NCBI RefSeq assembly: GCF_000826105.1
Contig: NZ_CCYK01000006.1
Coordinates: forward strand, 248,001-312,000
Source of the DNA: Pseudomonas massiliensis
GTDB taxonomy: Bacteria > Pseudomonadota > Gammaproteobacteria > Pseudomonadales > Pseudomonadaceae
DNA: 64,000 bases
Direction: 5' to 3'
Below, piece by piece: positions 40,150 to 49,229 of this stretch. The first letter of the stretch is position 1. Every line of letters begins with the position of its first letter. The notes under the pieces were generated by a model. That model saw only the letters and a list, made by a program, of their open reading frames with translations, was not told the origin of the DNA and ran no database searches. The position numbers were made by a program, and so were the translations under genes.

Positions 40150-40941
40150 TCACATCAACCGGCCCAGATCGACTCTATAACCTCGACTGGAAAAATAAAG
40201 CGCGGGCACAGCCAGGGATTCCACGGGAGGCATATAATGCCCCGATCGATTGGTAAGCTCGATCAACCCTTTGTTCTTCCTGATATGGCCAGCCGCGATG
40301 ACACGATCAACCGGCGTCAAGTCAGCCAGTACGGCATGGCTAGGCACATGACGCTCTTTGATCCAAGGGCTGGCAATTATTTCGCCACCCCCGTCCATTA
40401 TGAATTTATAGTCTCGCTTCATATGCAATCTAGACATGAAACCAGAATCGGCGGACCTGGCAATCTTGCCAAAAACTTTGGGCGAAGACTGATACAAGGA
40501 GAGCTCCCTAGCCAATCTGTTTGACATGCTGTTTACCAAAGAGGGCGCAGGCATGGTCGGTATCAGCGTCCGATTAACTGATTCCAAAAGCTGCCGCACT
40601 CCCCGGTTCCCGGACTTGCCGACCACTCCTATGAGCTTAAGCAATCTTGGCGTGCCACCTGAAGGATCCTGCATGTTTATCGGGTCATTCAAGCAATAGG
40701 CATGACTGTTCAAGCCGCCCTCTCCGAAAGGGCTGAGCGGATCAGGTTGCATGAATTTTCTTACCAAGGGGCAATAAGCCCGATGCCCGTTTCCGAGCAG
40801 ATATAATTCAGTTCCCGCCTCCCATCGAACGCCGGAAAAATATATGCCTTCCTTGTCAGGCCACCCATAAATTTCCAGGAATCTCAACGAGCGGCCTGAT
40901 ATATCGGACTGAATGAATCTTGTCGCCGACGCAGCATTCAT
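40150..40941 (-). CDS. Orphan Rhs-core protein with variable toxin-like C-terminus
   Basis: 263 residues. Residues about 45-95 form the Rhs repeat-associated core: YLLGNGHRAYCPLVRKFMQP, then DPLSPFGEGGLNSHAYCLND and PINMQDPSG. After DPSG the sequence diverges into a 165-residue domain with conserved-looking SHAVLADLTP and NRSGHYMPP, typical placement of a polymorphic toxin. No upstream YD repeats, signal peptide or VgrG/PAAR partner. AGGAGG lies 5 bases before ATG 40941, so it is an intact gene. Two 60-base lines inside it count 42% and 50% GC, far below neighbours, suggesting transfer. No immunity gene fits downstream: tatD ends 55 bases away on the other strand. Confidence 0.85.
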   Translation of the reverse strand: MNAASATRFIQSDISGRSLRFLEIYGWPDKEGIYFSGVRWEAGTELYLLGNGHRAYCPLVRKFMQPDPLSPFGEGGLNSHAYCLNDPINMQDPSGGTPRLLKLIGVVGKSGNRGVRQLLESVNRTLIPTMPAPSLVNSMSNRLARELSLYQSSPKVFGKIARSADSGFMSRLHMKRDYKFIMDGGGEIIASPWIKERHVPSHAVLADLTPVDRVIAAGHIRKNKGLIELTNRSGHYMPPVESLAVPALYFSSRGYRVDLGRLM

Positions 40942-41218
40942 CACAGCCTCCTCTTGACCGTTGACGAAACGCTAGAATTGCCATGGAAGCGGCCCGTGGC
41001 GCTAGCTGGCAGTCTGTCAGTACGGCTGCCCTTTGCTGACCTTGCAGCAAGCGCGAGTACCGCCCAGCGTCTACACTGGCATGCTACCGGGTCATAGCCA
41101 TGCCGATGAAACTTAGCCCGGTGCTATGGGCCCAATAGGGAAGGACGATTCGCCGTGAAGGCGAGGTTGGATTAACCTTCAACCATGAATCATTCGCATC
41201 CTCATTGGAGCTTCTATC
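40942..41218. other. Non-coding spacer between the Rhs gene and a small ORF
   Basis: 277 bases without a supportable gene. It must hold the Rhs promoter on the minus strand and one for the small plus-strand ORF. No repeat or attachment-site pair was seen. Confidence 0.4.
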
Positions 41219-41428
41219 ATGCTTAGACGCCTCGCTTGTCGTACCGCGGGCCGCGTGCCTGCGGGGTTCCCCACCACGGGGGAGGCTTCGACATCAATGT
41301 TCACCCTGCCACTGCTGGGCATCGCGGTTGCCCTGATCGGGCTGGGCGTTGCCACGGCCAACGCCCTGGAAGTCGTGATAGGCGGCATCTGCCTGGTCGC
41401 TGCCTTGAGCAAGCCCAGCGGCCTTTGA
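41219..41428 (+). CDS. Small single-pass membrane protein, hypothetical
   Basis: 69 residues, or 43 if starting at ATG 41297. An Arg-rich leader precedes one or two hydrophobic stretches (TLPLLGIAVALIGLGVATA and LEVVIGGICLVAALS). GGAG lies 8 bases before the first ATG; GGAGG about 11 bases before the second. Function unknown. It diverges from the Rhs gene, so a role in immunity is conceivable but unsupported. Confidence 0.45.
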   Translation: MLRRLACRTAGRVPAGFPTTGEASTSMFTLPLLGIAVALIGLGVATANALEVVIGGICLVAALSKPSGL

Positions 41429-41462
41429 CGCTGAACCCTGTTTACAAGCCAGGCAGGCAACA

Positions 41463-42272
41463 TTAGCCGAACACGGTAACGGTTTGTCGACTGATGGCCA
41501 GCAGTTGGTCATCAGCGGTCCATAAGGCCGCCGAGGTATGCCCATAGCCGTCGGCGGCGTGCTCAATGCTTGCCCGGTACTTGTACCAGGCATCCCCTGG
41601 CAATGTCGGCATTGGCTGCACGAACTCGATGGTCCAGCTCAAGGTACTCCCCGCCGCGGGTGCCGCCAGGTGCGGTAACAGCGCCGGTGGCCACGCATCG
41701 ACCAGGGCCAGGACCCGGGCTTCGTCCAGCGCGGCTATCTGCCCCTCGCCCTCCAGGCGCACCCAGCCGCCAATGGCTGGAGATGGAGTATCGCTGTAGG
41801 GCAACCCGCCAATGCCCCAGGCCAGCGCCAGATGTCGCAAGTATTCTGGCGTGACGCCCTCGCGGTAACCGACCTTGAAGCACTGACCGGGCGGTTGCAC
41901 CTCAGGCGCCGGCATGGCCGTCAAGCCGACGCGCGAGGAGCGCGCCGCGCCGAAGCTCCCCTGCATCAGGGTGACGACCTCGCCGTTCTGGAGCGCGCGA
42001 CCGAGCACCAAGACTACTGATTTGCCAGACCGAAGTACCTCGACTTCAAAAAGGGTAGGCACTTGAAGGGCCGCGGGCGCCACGAAACTGATCGCCAGCG
42101 ACCGGACTGGCCGGCCTTCCAGGCCTTGCTCGGCCAGGCGACGGCGCATGGCTTCATAGAGTAAGGCAGCCATCAGTCCACCGAAGCCGGCACGGCCCTG
42201 GGACCAATCCGAGGAAATGGATACGGGCTGGTCACCATTGCCCAGGGCCGCCAGCAGAGTGTGAAAATCCAT
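41463..42272 (-). CDS. Acyl-CoA thioesterase family protein (TesB-like double hotdog)
   Basis: 269 residues. GGLMAALLYEAMRRRL and the late WTIEFVQPMPTLPGDAWYKY with HTSAALWTADDQLLAISRQT match the 4HBT_3/acyl-CoA thioesterase group. It begins one base after the CHAD gene ends and is the last gene of the MoxR-TgpA operon. Substrate unknown. Confidence 0.85.
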   Translation of the reverse strand: MDFHTLLAALGNGDQPVSISSDWSQGRAGFGGLMAALLYEAMRRRLAEQGLEGRPVRSLAISFVAPAALQVPTLFEVEVLRSGKSVVLVLGRALQNGEVVTLMQGSFGAARSSRVGLTAMPAPEVQPPGQCFKVGYREGVTPEYLRHLALAWGIGGLPYSDTPSPAIGGWVRLEGEGQIAALDEARVLALVDAWPPALLPHLAAPAAGSTLSWTIEFVQPMPTLPGDAWYKYRASIEHAADGYGHTSAALWTADDQLLAISRQTVTVFG

Positions 42273-42273
42273 G

Positions 42274-43038
42274 TCAGTGCTTCCGCGCGTTGAGTGACCC
42301 GGGTTTTCCCATGACTGCCCTTAACCGGGCAAGGGCCTGATCGGCCAAATGCTCGGCCTGTTGCAGCTCTGCCTGCCATTGCCCAGCTTGCGCCGCAAGA
42401 GCCGGGTCTCGCTTGGCCAGATTCACTCTCTGCTGGCGAGCGTGCCACTGGGCAAGGGCAGCCTGAGCGCGCTTGAGTGCCCGGGACAGCTCGCGACTCC
42501 TTGAAACCTGCTTTGGATAAGCCTTTATCGCATAGTGAAGGCCTCTGATAAGCAGGCGTAGCCGCTGCCGCCCGCTGCCCGACGAAGCCAGGGCTCGGCG
42601 TAAGTGGCGGGCTCGCCTGTCCAGCACTCTGCGGATGCGCCTGTCCAAATTTCCCATGACACCATAGTGGGCATTCGTGCGCAGCAAGGGTACGAGGGTG
42701 TCCAAAAGGCGCAACAACTGTAAAAAAGGCTCGTTCTGGGCGAAGCGCGCATAGGTGTGCAATGGGTCCACCTGCGCCGCGCACGAGGGGGCTGGCAAGC
42801 GCTCCTTGTCATGCTCGATTGACGCAGCGCGTCGCAAGGCACGAGCCGCATCCTCAAGGCGCTCGATACCAGGCAGCCCTCGTAGCGGTCGCAACAGGCT
42901 GCGCAGGCGACGCAGGGCCCTATGCACGTCCTGTAGTGCGCGCTGATCCGTTCCGGCGGCCAATCGGGCCTGGCAATGCAGCAAGCGCACCTGTATGTGG
43001 ATCAAGCGCTCGATCACTGAATCCAGGGTGTCGCTCAT
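42274..43038 (-). CDS. CHAD-domain protein
   Basis: 254 residues, almost all alpha-helical and very rich in Arg, with conserved-type histidines. RALQDVHRALRRLRSLLRPL is the classic CHAD opening (VHxxRxxxRRLR), and LLIRGLHYAIKAYPKQVSRS resembles the second. CHAD domains bind inorganic polyphosphate. It overlaps tgpA by 4 bases, so it is translated with the TgpA operon. Confidence 0.82.
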   Translation of the reverse strand: MSDTLDSVIERLIHIQVRLLHCQARLAAGTDQRALQDVHRALRRLRSLLRPLRGLPGIERLEDAARALRRAASIEHDKERLPAPSCAAQVDPLHTYARFAQNEPFLQLLRLLDTLVPLLRTNAHYGVMGNLDRRIRRVLDRRARHLRRALASSGSGRQRLRLLIRGLHYAIKAYPKQVSRSRELSRALKRAQAALAQWHARQQRVNLAKRDPALAAQAGQWQAELQQAEHLADQALARLRAVMGKPGSLNARKH

Positions 43039-45041
43039 CCATGCCTCCGTGCCATGCCCGCCATGGTCCGGGGGCGCAGTTGGCGCCTGAGCCGCCTGAG
43101 CGCTGGCGCGATATCGCCCTGGGCCGCGCTGTCGGTGCCGTAGCGCGCTCGGCTGAAAGCCCAGGTGAAGGCTTCGATTTCAGCAGCCGCGCTGGGCAGC
43201 GCCTGGCTGGCTCTTAAGGCGAAATCGCGTGCGCCCTCCCCCGGCGCGCGGATAAGGCCCTCCCGGAACAGCAGCCGCTCGAACGCGGCATACTGGCGCA
43301 GCTGTGGATCAGCCTGACGCTGGCGCCATGGCCGCAGCACGAACAAGGCCAAGCCAACCAGTACCAAGGGGCCGCCCAGCGGGAGGACCCACCCGGCGTA
43401 ATCAGCGAACCAGCGGCTGAGCCATTGGCGCTGCTGGCTTTCCTGGTAGCCAAGCACCCAGCGCTCCCAGCCGTAATTGAGGTTTTCCCAGCCCAGGCGC
43501 AGATCATTGAGCCACGAAAACTGCCGGTAACGCAGCGCCGAGAAGGGAGAGCCCGCCAGGAAGGGCTCATCGGCCGCCAGCGCCTCCGCCAGCCCGGCCT
43601 CGACTCGTTGCGGTGCCACCGCGGCAGTAGGGTCGGCGCTGATCCAGCCACGCCCGGCGACCCAATATTCGACCCAGGCGTGAGCGTCATACTGGCGAAC
43701 GCTCCAGTATTGGCCGCGGGGGTTGAATTCCCCACCCTGGTAGCCGATGACTACCCGTGCCGGAATGTCCATGGCTCTGAGCAGGAAAGTCAGCGCACCT
43801 GCGTAATGAAGGCAGAACCCCCGCCGGCTGTCGAGGAGAAAGCCGTCGATGCTGTCCGCGCCAAGCGCAGGCGGGCGTAAGGTGTAGTGAAAGTCTTGCT
43901 CGTTGAACATGCGCAACAAGGCGTTGACACGGCTGGCCGGTTCGCTGTGAGCACTGGCGACACGCGCGGCCAATGCACGGCTGCGAGGGTTGCCTTGGCT
44001 GGGCAAGGCCAGGGCCTGGCGCCGGCTGGCGTCGCCAAGGGTGGGTTCGCGCACGGCTTGCGGCCAGCTTTGCGCGCTATAGGTCAGACTCTGGTCGATC
44101 ACCCGAGGGCGCTGCCAGCGCAGGTCATAGCCCGGCCTGGCCACGGTGCTGTCCACCTTGCCGGTGTCGAGCACGAACAGCCAGGGCTGACCGGAGGGTT
44201 CCTGGATCACCTGGTAGCGAAAGGCGTTGCCCTGGGGTTGCCAGCTCGCACCCTGGCGTACCGCGCCCGGATCGCTCTGGGTCCAGCGCCGACCGTCGAA
44301 CCTGTCCAGAGTCAAGGCGCGCCAGTAAAGCGCCTGGCGCGGCGGCGCGGCGCCCTGGAAGGCGACGCGGAAGGCCAGATCGGCGGACTGGGCCAGCTCG
44401 GCGATATCCCCCGGGGCCACGGTATCGCTCAGCCCGGTTCGCGCCTGGTTGCCAGGCATGGGCAACGACCACAGGGGCCCCATGCGCGGGAAGGCCACGA
44501 ACAGCACCACCAGCAAGGGGAGGCTCTGGCCGAGCATTGCCCCTGCCCGGCGCAAGGGCGTCCAGTTCCTGGCTGCCTCGGCCGGCAGCTCAAGGACGAT
44601 CAGTGTCGCCAGCAGCGTTACCAGGGGCAGGAGGCTATAGAGTGCCCAGGCCAGGCTGGCATCGAAGAGGTAGCCTACCGCCAGGCAGAAGAAACCCAGC
44701 ATCACCAGCACGCGCACATCCCGCGGCCCTTGCACTTCCAGCAGCTTGAGCACCGCAGCCGCTACCAGCAGGGCGGCGGCGAATTCAAGCCCGAGTACCG
44801 TGCCTACCGAAAAATACAGCCCTGCCAGGGTGGCGGCCATCACTAGCGTTTTGAACCATGGCCGTGGCCCCCTGCGACCAGAACGGGCCAACCGCCAACG
44901 CCACGCCATGCAAGCCAGCCACAAGCCCACGAGCCATGACGGCACTTCAAGGCAAAGCGGCACCAGGGTCAGTGCCTGCGCGACCAGTGCCCAGGCCAGG
45001 GTACGGACCGGCAGCGGTGTCGTGGCGGCCTTCATGGCCAT
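43035..45041 (-). CDS. tgpA: Membrane transglutaminase TgpA (DUF3488 + transglutaminase core)
   Basis: 668 residues. Several N-terminal transmembrane helices (DUF3488), a periplasmic transglutaminase domain and a final helix near 545-565 with a cytosolic tail (DUF4129-like). The Cys-His-Asp triad is visible: RRGFCLHYAGA, YDAHAWVEYW and GWISADPTAA. TgpA was reported essential for P. aeruginosa growth (PA2873, from memory). Second ATG at 45035 is an alternative start. Overlaps DUF58 gene by 10 bases. Confidence 0.93.
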   Translation of the reverse strand: MAMKAATTPLPVRTLAWALVAQALTLVPLCLEVPSWLVGLWLACMAWRWRLARSGRRGPRPWFKTLVMAATLAGLYFSVGTVLGLEFAAALLVAAAVLKLLEVQGPRDVRVLVMLGFFCLAVGYLFDASLAWALYSLLPLVTLLATLIVLELPAEAARNWTPLRRAGAMLGQSLPLLVVLFVAFPRMGPLWSLPMPGNQARTGLSDTVAPGDIAELAQSADLAFRVAFQGAAPPRQALYWRALTLDRFDGRRWTQSDPGAVRQGASWQPQGNAFRYQVIQEPSGQPWLFVLDTGKVDSTVARPGYDLRWQRPRVIDQSLTYSAQSWPQAVREPTLGDASRRQALALPSQGNPRSRALAARVASAHSEPASRVNALLRMFNEQDFHYTLRPPALGADSIDGFLLDSRRGFCLHYAGALTFLLRAMDIPARVVIGYQGGEFNPRGQYWSVRQYDAHAWVEYWVAGRGWISADPTAAVAPQRVEAGLAEALAADEPFLAGSPFSALRYRQFSWLNDLRLGWENLNYGWERWVLGYQESQQRQWLSRWFADYAGWVLPLGGPLVLVGLALFVLRPWRQRQADPQLRQYAAFERLLFREGLIRAPGEGARDFALRASQALPSAAAEIEAFTWAFSRARYGTDSAAQGDIAPALRRLRRQLRPRTMAGMARRHG

Positions 45042-45988
45042 GTCTCGACCAGGGCCAAGGCGCGCAGGCAGGCTTGGCGGTGGTCATCGCCGGAGGCGGC
45101 GGCCAGGGTCGCGCCGGGCACCTGCAAGGAAAAAGCCTGGCCTTGGCGGCTCAGCTCCAGTACCCAGAAGCAAAGCAGCGAAAGCCGCGTCTCCAAGGGG
45201 CCGTCCAGCTGCTCCAGGGACAGTGCCGGATCACGGCCGTGGACTTCGGCGAAGGCCTTGATCAGCAAGGCCTGGCCCTTGGAAAAGGCTTTCCAGTGCA
45301 GGCGCCGCCAGGAATCGCCAGGGCGATACTCCTGGAGCCCCTGGAAATCATCCACACCGGTGCCGAGCACCTGCCAATCATGGGCTTCGGCGTCCCGCGC
45401 CTGGCCATTGCCAGCCGGTAATGGGCCGGCCAGGGGCCGCGGGTACACCAGCACGCGCTGGCCGAGATCGACCCAGCTCCAGGCGCGAAGCAGGCCCAGG
45501 GGAAACCGGGTTTCCAGGCGCAGTCGCGGTACGCGCTGCCAGCCTCGCTGGTGAGTATCCAGACGCAGCTCCTGACGCAAGGCGCCGTCGCCCTCCAGGT
45601 CGAACCGCTGCAGCTCTGCGGCGGACCATCCCAGGTGGAGCGCGTGGTACTCACGCCCTTGGCTTTGCAAACCCACCGCTACGCAAGCCGGCTCGCCCGC
45701 GAACACAGGCGCTGGAGCCTCGGCGAGGATCAGCAGTCCACCCAGGTTGCGATAGGTGTGCAATATGGCGACCACGAACAGCGCGCCTAGGGTGAACGCC
45801 AGGGCATAGGCCATGCTGTTCTGGTAGTTGATGGCAGCGAGTAGAATCAGCACCACGGTGAGCAGAAACCCATAGCCGGCCGCGCTGGGCAGGATGTAGA
45901 TGCGGCGGTGATCCAGGCGCACCCGTGGCGAAGGCGGCGCGCGCCGAGCCTGCCAGGCGGCCACACGCTGCCCCCAGGCGGTGTTCAC
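45032..45988 (-). CDS. DUF58 protein with two N-terminal membrane helices
   Basis: 318 residues. Two hydrophobic helices near 33-75 (YGFLLTVVLILLAAINYQNS, AYALAFTLGALFVVAILHTY) and the DUF58 core with GVDDFQGLQEYRPGDSWRRL and HWKAF, the family signature. Such proteins act with MoxR ATPases and membrane transglutaminases, probably as a scaffold. Overlaps moxR by 4 bases. Confidence 0.9.
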   Translation of the reverse strand: MNTAWGQRVAAWQARRAPPSPRVRLDHRRIYILPSAAGYGFLLTVVLILLAAINYQNSMAYALAFTLGALFVVAILHTYRNLGGLLILAEAPAPVFAGEPACVAVGLQSQGREYHALHLGWSAAELQRFDLEGDGALRQELRLDTHQRGWQRVPRLRLETRFPLGLLRAWSWVDLGQRVLVYPRPLAGPLPAGNGQARDAEAHDWQVLGTGVDDFQGLQEYRPGDSWRRLHWKAFSKGQALLIKAFAEVHGRDPALSLEQLDGPLETRLSLLCFWVLELSRQGQAFSLQVPGATLAAASGDDHRQACLRALALVETWP

Positions 45989-46902
45989 AGCACAGGGACC
46001 TCACGTAGCAGCCACTGCACCAAGGCCCCGCCGCCCTGCCCGGCTGTCTCGGCGCGCTCGCGCAACCGGTGACTCGCTACCGCTGGCAACACCGCCTGGA
46101 TGTCTTCGGGGATTACGTAGTCCCGTGCGTCCAGCAGGGCCCAGGCGCGGGCCGCCGCCAGCAGCGCCAGGCTGCCACGTGGAGACAGCGCGCTGCCGAA
46201 CTGAGGCTGGGTCCGTGTGGCTTCCACCAGGCGCAGCACATAATCGACCACCGCTTCGCTGACCTTGACCCCCTTGGCACGGGCCTGGGCGGCGGCCAAC
46301 TGACCATGATCGAGCACCGGCGCCAGCCGTGGCAGCAGGTCCCGTCGGGCCTCGCCCATCAGCAGCGCGCGCTCCGCCGCATGGGCGGGGTAGCCGAGGG
46401 AGAGTCGCATCAGGAAGCGATCCAGTTGGGATTCCGGCAAAGGAAAGGTACCGCCCTGGGTGGTCGGATTCTGGGTCGCGATTACGAAGAAAGGTTGGGG
46501 CAAGGGGCGAGTGGCGCCCTCGATGGTGACCTGGCCTTCTTCCATGGCTTCGAGCAATGCGCTCTGGCTCTTGGGGGTGGCTCGGTTGATTTCGTCGGCC
46601 AGGACCAGCTCGGCGAAGATCGGCCCCGGATGAAAGACGAACCTGCCGCTGTCCTTGTCGAACACCGAGGTACCGAGAATGTCTCCTGGCAGCAGGTCGG
46701 AGGTGAACTGGATGCGCTGGAACTCCAGCCCTAGGACCTTGGCCAATGTATGGCTCAGGGTCGTCTTGCCCATGCCTGGCAGGTCTTCGATCAGCAGGTG
46801 CCCATCGGCGAGCAGGCAGGCCAGCGCCAGACGCACCTGAACCTGCTTGCCAAGGAGTATCTGGTTGATGGCGCCCAAGCACGCCTGCAGTGGATCGACC
46901 AT
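45985..46902 (-). CDS. MoxR-family AAA+ ATPase
   Basis: 305 residues. Walker A DLPGMGKTTLSHTLAKVLG, Walker B LVLADEINRATPKSQSALLE, sensor 1 FFVIATQNPTTQGGTFPLPE. MoxR ATPases are chaperone-like remodelers, coupled to DUF58 and VWA proteins. First gene of the five-gene operon; the 93 bases before it should contain the promoter. Confidence 0.94.
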   Translation of the reverse strand: MVDPLQACLGAINQILLGKQVQVRLALACLLADGHLLIEDLPGMGKTTLSHTLAKVLGLEFQRIQFTSDLLPGDILGTSVFDKDSGRFVFHPGPIFAELVLADEINRATPKSQSALLEAMEEGQVTIEGATRPLPQPFFVIATQNPTTQGGTFPLPESQLDRFLMRLSLGYPAHAAERALLMGEARRDLLPRLAPVLDHGQLAAAQARAKGVKVSEAVVDYVLRLVEATRTQPQFGSALSPRGSLALLAAARAWALLDARDYVIPEDIQAVLPAVASHRLRERAETAGQGGGALVQWLLREVPVL

Positions 46903-46995
46903 GAAAACCTCCTTTTAATGGCCACCGCGACCACTTGCTTCACCCTGCGCCTCGGGCCTCTGGGTAGGCAGCCGCGCCAGGCTGCCCAAGCTCGA

Positions 46996-47274
46996 CTAGC
47001 GCCCCGCCCGCGACTCGCGGATGTAGAAACGCGCCTTCTGGGCCTTGGTGGTGCACCCTTCGAAGGCTTCGAACTGCTGCTGGGTCTTGGCGCCGGTCAA
47101 CAGCGACAGCGCCTTTGAATAACTTACGGTACCGGCGAACCCCTCGGCCTTGGCCAGATCCAGCTCACGCCAGGCGGCGTCCAGCTCGGTGGCGCAGGTA
47201 TCACGGTAAGCGGTTTTACCGGCACACCCGGCCAGTAATACGGCCAGCAACGGCAGGCAGACCCAAGCTTTCAT
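46996..47274 (-). CDS. Small lipoprotein of unknown function
   Basis: 92 residues. MKAWVCLPLLAVLLAGCAGK is a lipoprotein signal with lipobox LAGC. The mature part is helical (ATELDAAWRELDLAKAEGFA, SYSKALSLLTGAKTQQQFEA) and resembles short outer-membrane lipoproteins with a helical repeat. Two further cysteines (TCATE and GCTT) may form a disulfide. ATG 47274 is set by the signal peptide. Confidence 0.72.
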   Translation of the reverse strand: MKAWVCLPLLAVLLAGCAGKTAYRDTCATELDAAWRELDLAKAEGFAGTVSYSKALSLLTGAKTQQQFEAFEGCTTKAQKARFYIRESRAGR

Positions 47275-47427
47275 CGATTCGAACACTCCAGAATTCTTGC
47301 ATTGTGCAGATAAGACGGTGGGGTGTGACAAAAGTGCCGACGCAGGCGCGCCTGGCGCCTTGCCCACCCCCGACGAACGGCGCATTGTTAACACACCCTG
47401 GGCGATAAGAATACGTAGAGGCAGGCG

Positions 47428-48537
47428 ATGAAGAAAACCGTGGCATTGGTGCTTGGCTCAGGCGGCGCCCGCGGGTATGCGCATATCGGCGCGATCGAGG
47501 AGATCGAGCGCCGCGGTTATCAGGTGGGCTGTATCGCCGGCTGCTCCATGGGAGCGGTGGTCGGAGGCATCTATGCAGCCGGCAGGCTGGACGCTTACCG
47601 ACGCTGGATCGAAAGCCTGGATTACCTGGACGTACTGCGTCTGGTGGACGTCAGCTTTCGCATGGGCGCCATCCGCGGCGACAAGGTGTTCGGGCACATC
47701 CAGCGCCTGGTCGGCGATCTCAACATCGAGGACCTTCCCATCCCGTTCACGGCCGTGGCGGCTGACCTGACTCACCAGAAAGAAGTCTGGTTCCAGGAAG
47801 GCTGCCTGCACCAGGCCATGCGCGCCTCGGCGGCCATTCCAAGCCTGTTCACGCCCGTGATGAAGGGCAATCGCGTGCTGGTCGATGGTGGCCTGCTCAA
47901 CCCCTTGCCTATCGTGCCGGTCGTGGCCAGTCATTGCGACCTGGTAGTGGCGGTGAACCTCAACGGCACCAGCACCCTTCCTTACGAAATGCCCGAGGTG
48001 GCACGACCCGCCGCCTTCCGCGCCCGCTTCGATCGATTGCTCGACGCGCTGGGTTCGCGCATGCCGCAAAGGCGCAAGCAGGCCGAGGCCATCCTGCAGA
48101 TGGAGCGCAACATTCTCGGCCCCGCCAGCGGGGGCGCCGGTGCCTGGTTTCCTGAGGACCTATGCGAGCCGCCTGCCGAAGGGGCGGCCCAGGTGCGGGA
48201 AAGCTTTGGCGAATTCGTGGAAGAAGTGGTGCGGGTGCGGCCCAAGCAGCGGCGGCGCGTCGATCCCGACGAAACGGCACCCGCCTCGGCCAACGGTTCG
48301 GTGGTCGTGGACGCGGTCGGACCTGCCTCACTGTTGGACCTGATCAACCAAAGCTTTGAAGTCATGCAGACCTCCCTGGCCCAGTACAAGATTGCCGGCT
48401 ATCCGCCGGACGTCCTGATCGAAGTGCCCAAGCGAGTGTGCCGCTTCTTCGAGTTCTACAAGGCGCCCGAGTTGATCGCCCTGGGACGGCGGATCGCCCG
48501 CGAAGCCTTCGACCGCTACGAGGGCAGGCCCGGCTGA
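47428..48537 (+). CDS. Patatin-like phospholipase (RssA family)
   Basis: 369 residues. The oxyanion hole GSGGARGYAHIGAIEEIE, nucleophile elbow GCSMGAVVGGIYAAG (Ser) and catalytic Asp in LVDGGLLNPLP form the patatin dyad. A C-terminal extension of about 170 residues is not typical patatin core. No signal peptide, so a cytosolic lipid hydrolase is likely. It converges with kdpE, with a 22-base overlap of the coding ends. Confidence 0.91.
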   Translation: MKKTVALVLGSGGARGYAHIGAIEEIERRGYQVGCIAGCSMGAVVGGIYAAGRLDAYRRWIESLDYLDVLRLVDVSFRMGAIRGDKVFGHIQRLVGDLNIEDLPIPFTAVAADLTHQKEVWFQEGCLHQAMRASAAIPSLFTPVMKGNRVLVDGGLLNPLPIVPVVASHCDLVVAVNLNGTSTLPYEMPEVARPAAFRARFDRLLDALGSRMPQRRKQAEAILQMERNILGPASGGAGAWFPEDLCEPPAEGAAQVRESFGEFVEEVVRVRPKQRRRVDPDETAPASANGSVVVDAVGPASLLDLINQSFEVMQTSLAQYKIAGYPPDVLIEVPKRVCRFFEFYKAPELIALGRRIAREAFDRYEGRPG

Positions 48538-49229
48538 GGCTCCCCTTGAAGCAGCCGATAGCCCACGCCCGCTTCGGTCTGGATGTAGCGTGGGTTTGTA
48601 GGGTCGTCCGCCATCTTCTGCCGCAGATGGCCGATGACCACGCGCAAGTAATGGGTATCCTCGCCATGGCTAGGCCCCCAGATATCAAGAAGCAGCTGGC
48701 GTTGGGTGACGACCCGGCCTGGATGGCGGGCGAGCGCCGCCAGCACGGCGTATTCCTTGCGGGTCAGGCCCAGCAGGTCCTCGCCCAACCATACCTGGCG
48801 ACGGGCCAGGTCTACGGTAAGCGCTCCCTGGCAAACTCTCGCCGGCTCAGCAGACGCCTGGCTGGGTTGGCGCAGCAGCGTCCGCACGCGAGCCAGGAAC
48901 TCCTGGATGCCGAAGGGCTTGGTGACATAGTCGTTGGCACCGCTGTCCAGGGCACGAACCTTTTCTCCCTCATCCGCGCGGACCGACAACACCAGCACCG
49001 GCACGGTCGACCAGGCGCGAAGGCCGGCCAACACTGCGTGGCCGTCCATGTCAGGCAGCCCCAGGTCCAGCACCACCAACTGCGGTTGGCCCAGGGCCGC
49101 CTGCTCCAGGCCGGTGGCGCCAGTGGCAGCCTCTAGCACACGGTAGCCTTGGGCCTGCAAGCTGATGCGCAGAAAAGTGCGTATCTGTGGCTCGTCATCC
49201 ACGATCAATACGGTAACAGGGTTGGGCAT
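48516..49229 (-). CDS. kdpE: KdpE response regulator, orphan
   Basis: 237 residues. Receiver domain with acidic DDEPQIR, phospho-Asp in VVLDLGLPDMDG and Lys in YVTKPF; winged-helix output ending HLRQKMADDPTNPRYIQTEA and GVGYRLL, a KdpE signature. The normal neighbours kdpFABC and kdpD are absent: upstream lies a 319-bp spacer and then a divergent gene. It cannot be phosphorylated by an adjacent kinase, and the kdp pump may be elsewhere or lost. Confidence 0.88.
   Translation of the reverse strand: MPNPVTVLIVDDEPQIRTFLRISLQAQGYRVLEAATGATGLEQAALGQPQLVVLDLGLPDMDGHAVLAGLRAWSTVPVLVLSVRADEGEKVRALDSGANDYVTKPFGIQEFLARVRTLLRQPSQASAEPARVCQGALTVDLARRQVWLGEDLLGLTRKEYAVLAALARHPGRVVTQRQLLLDIWGPSHGEDTHYLRVVIGHLRQKMADDPTNPRYIQTEAGVGYRLLQGEPQPGLPS

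Noticed and set aside
40075..40524. 149-codon plus-strand frame antisense to the Rhs gene, considered as an immunity gene
   Set aside because: It lies inside the Rhs gene and tatD end, has no good ribosome-binding site and reads as a shadow.
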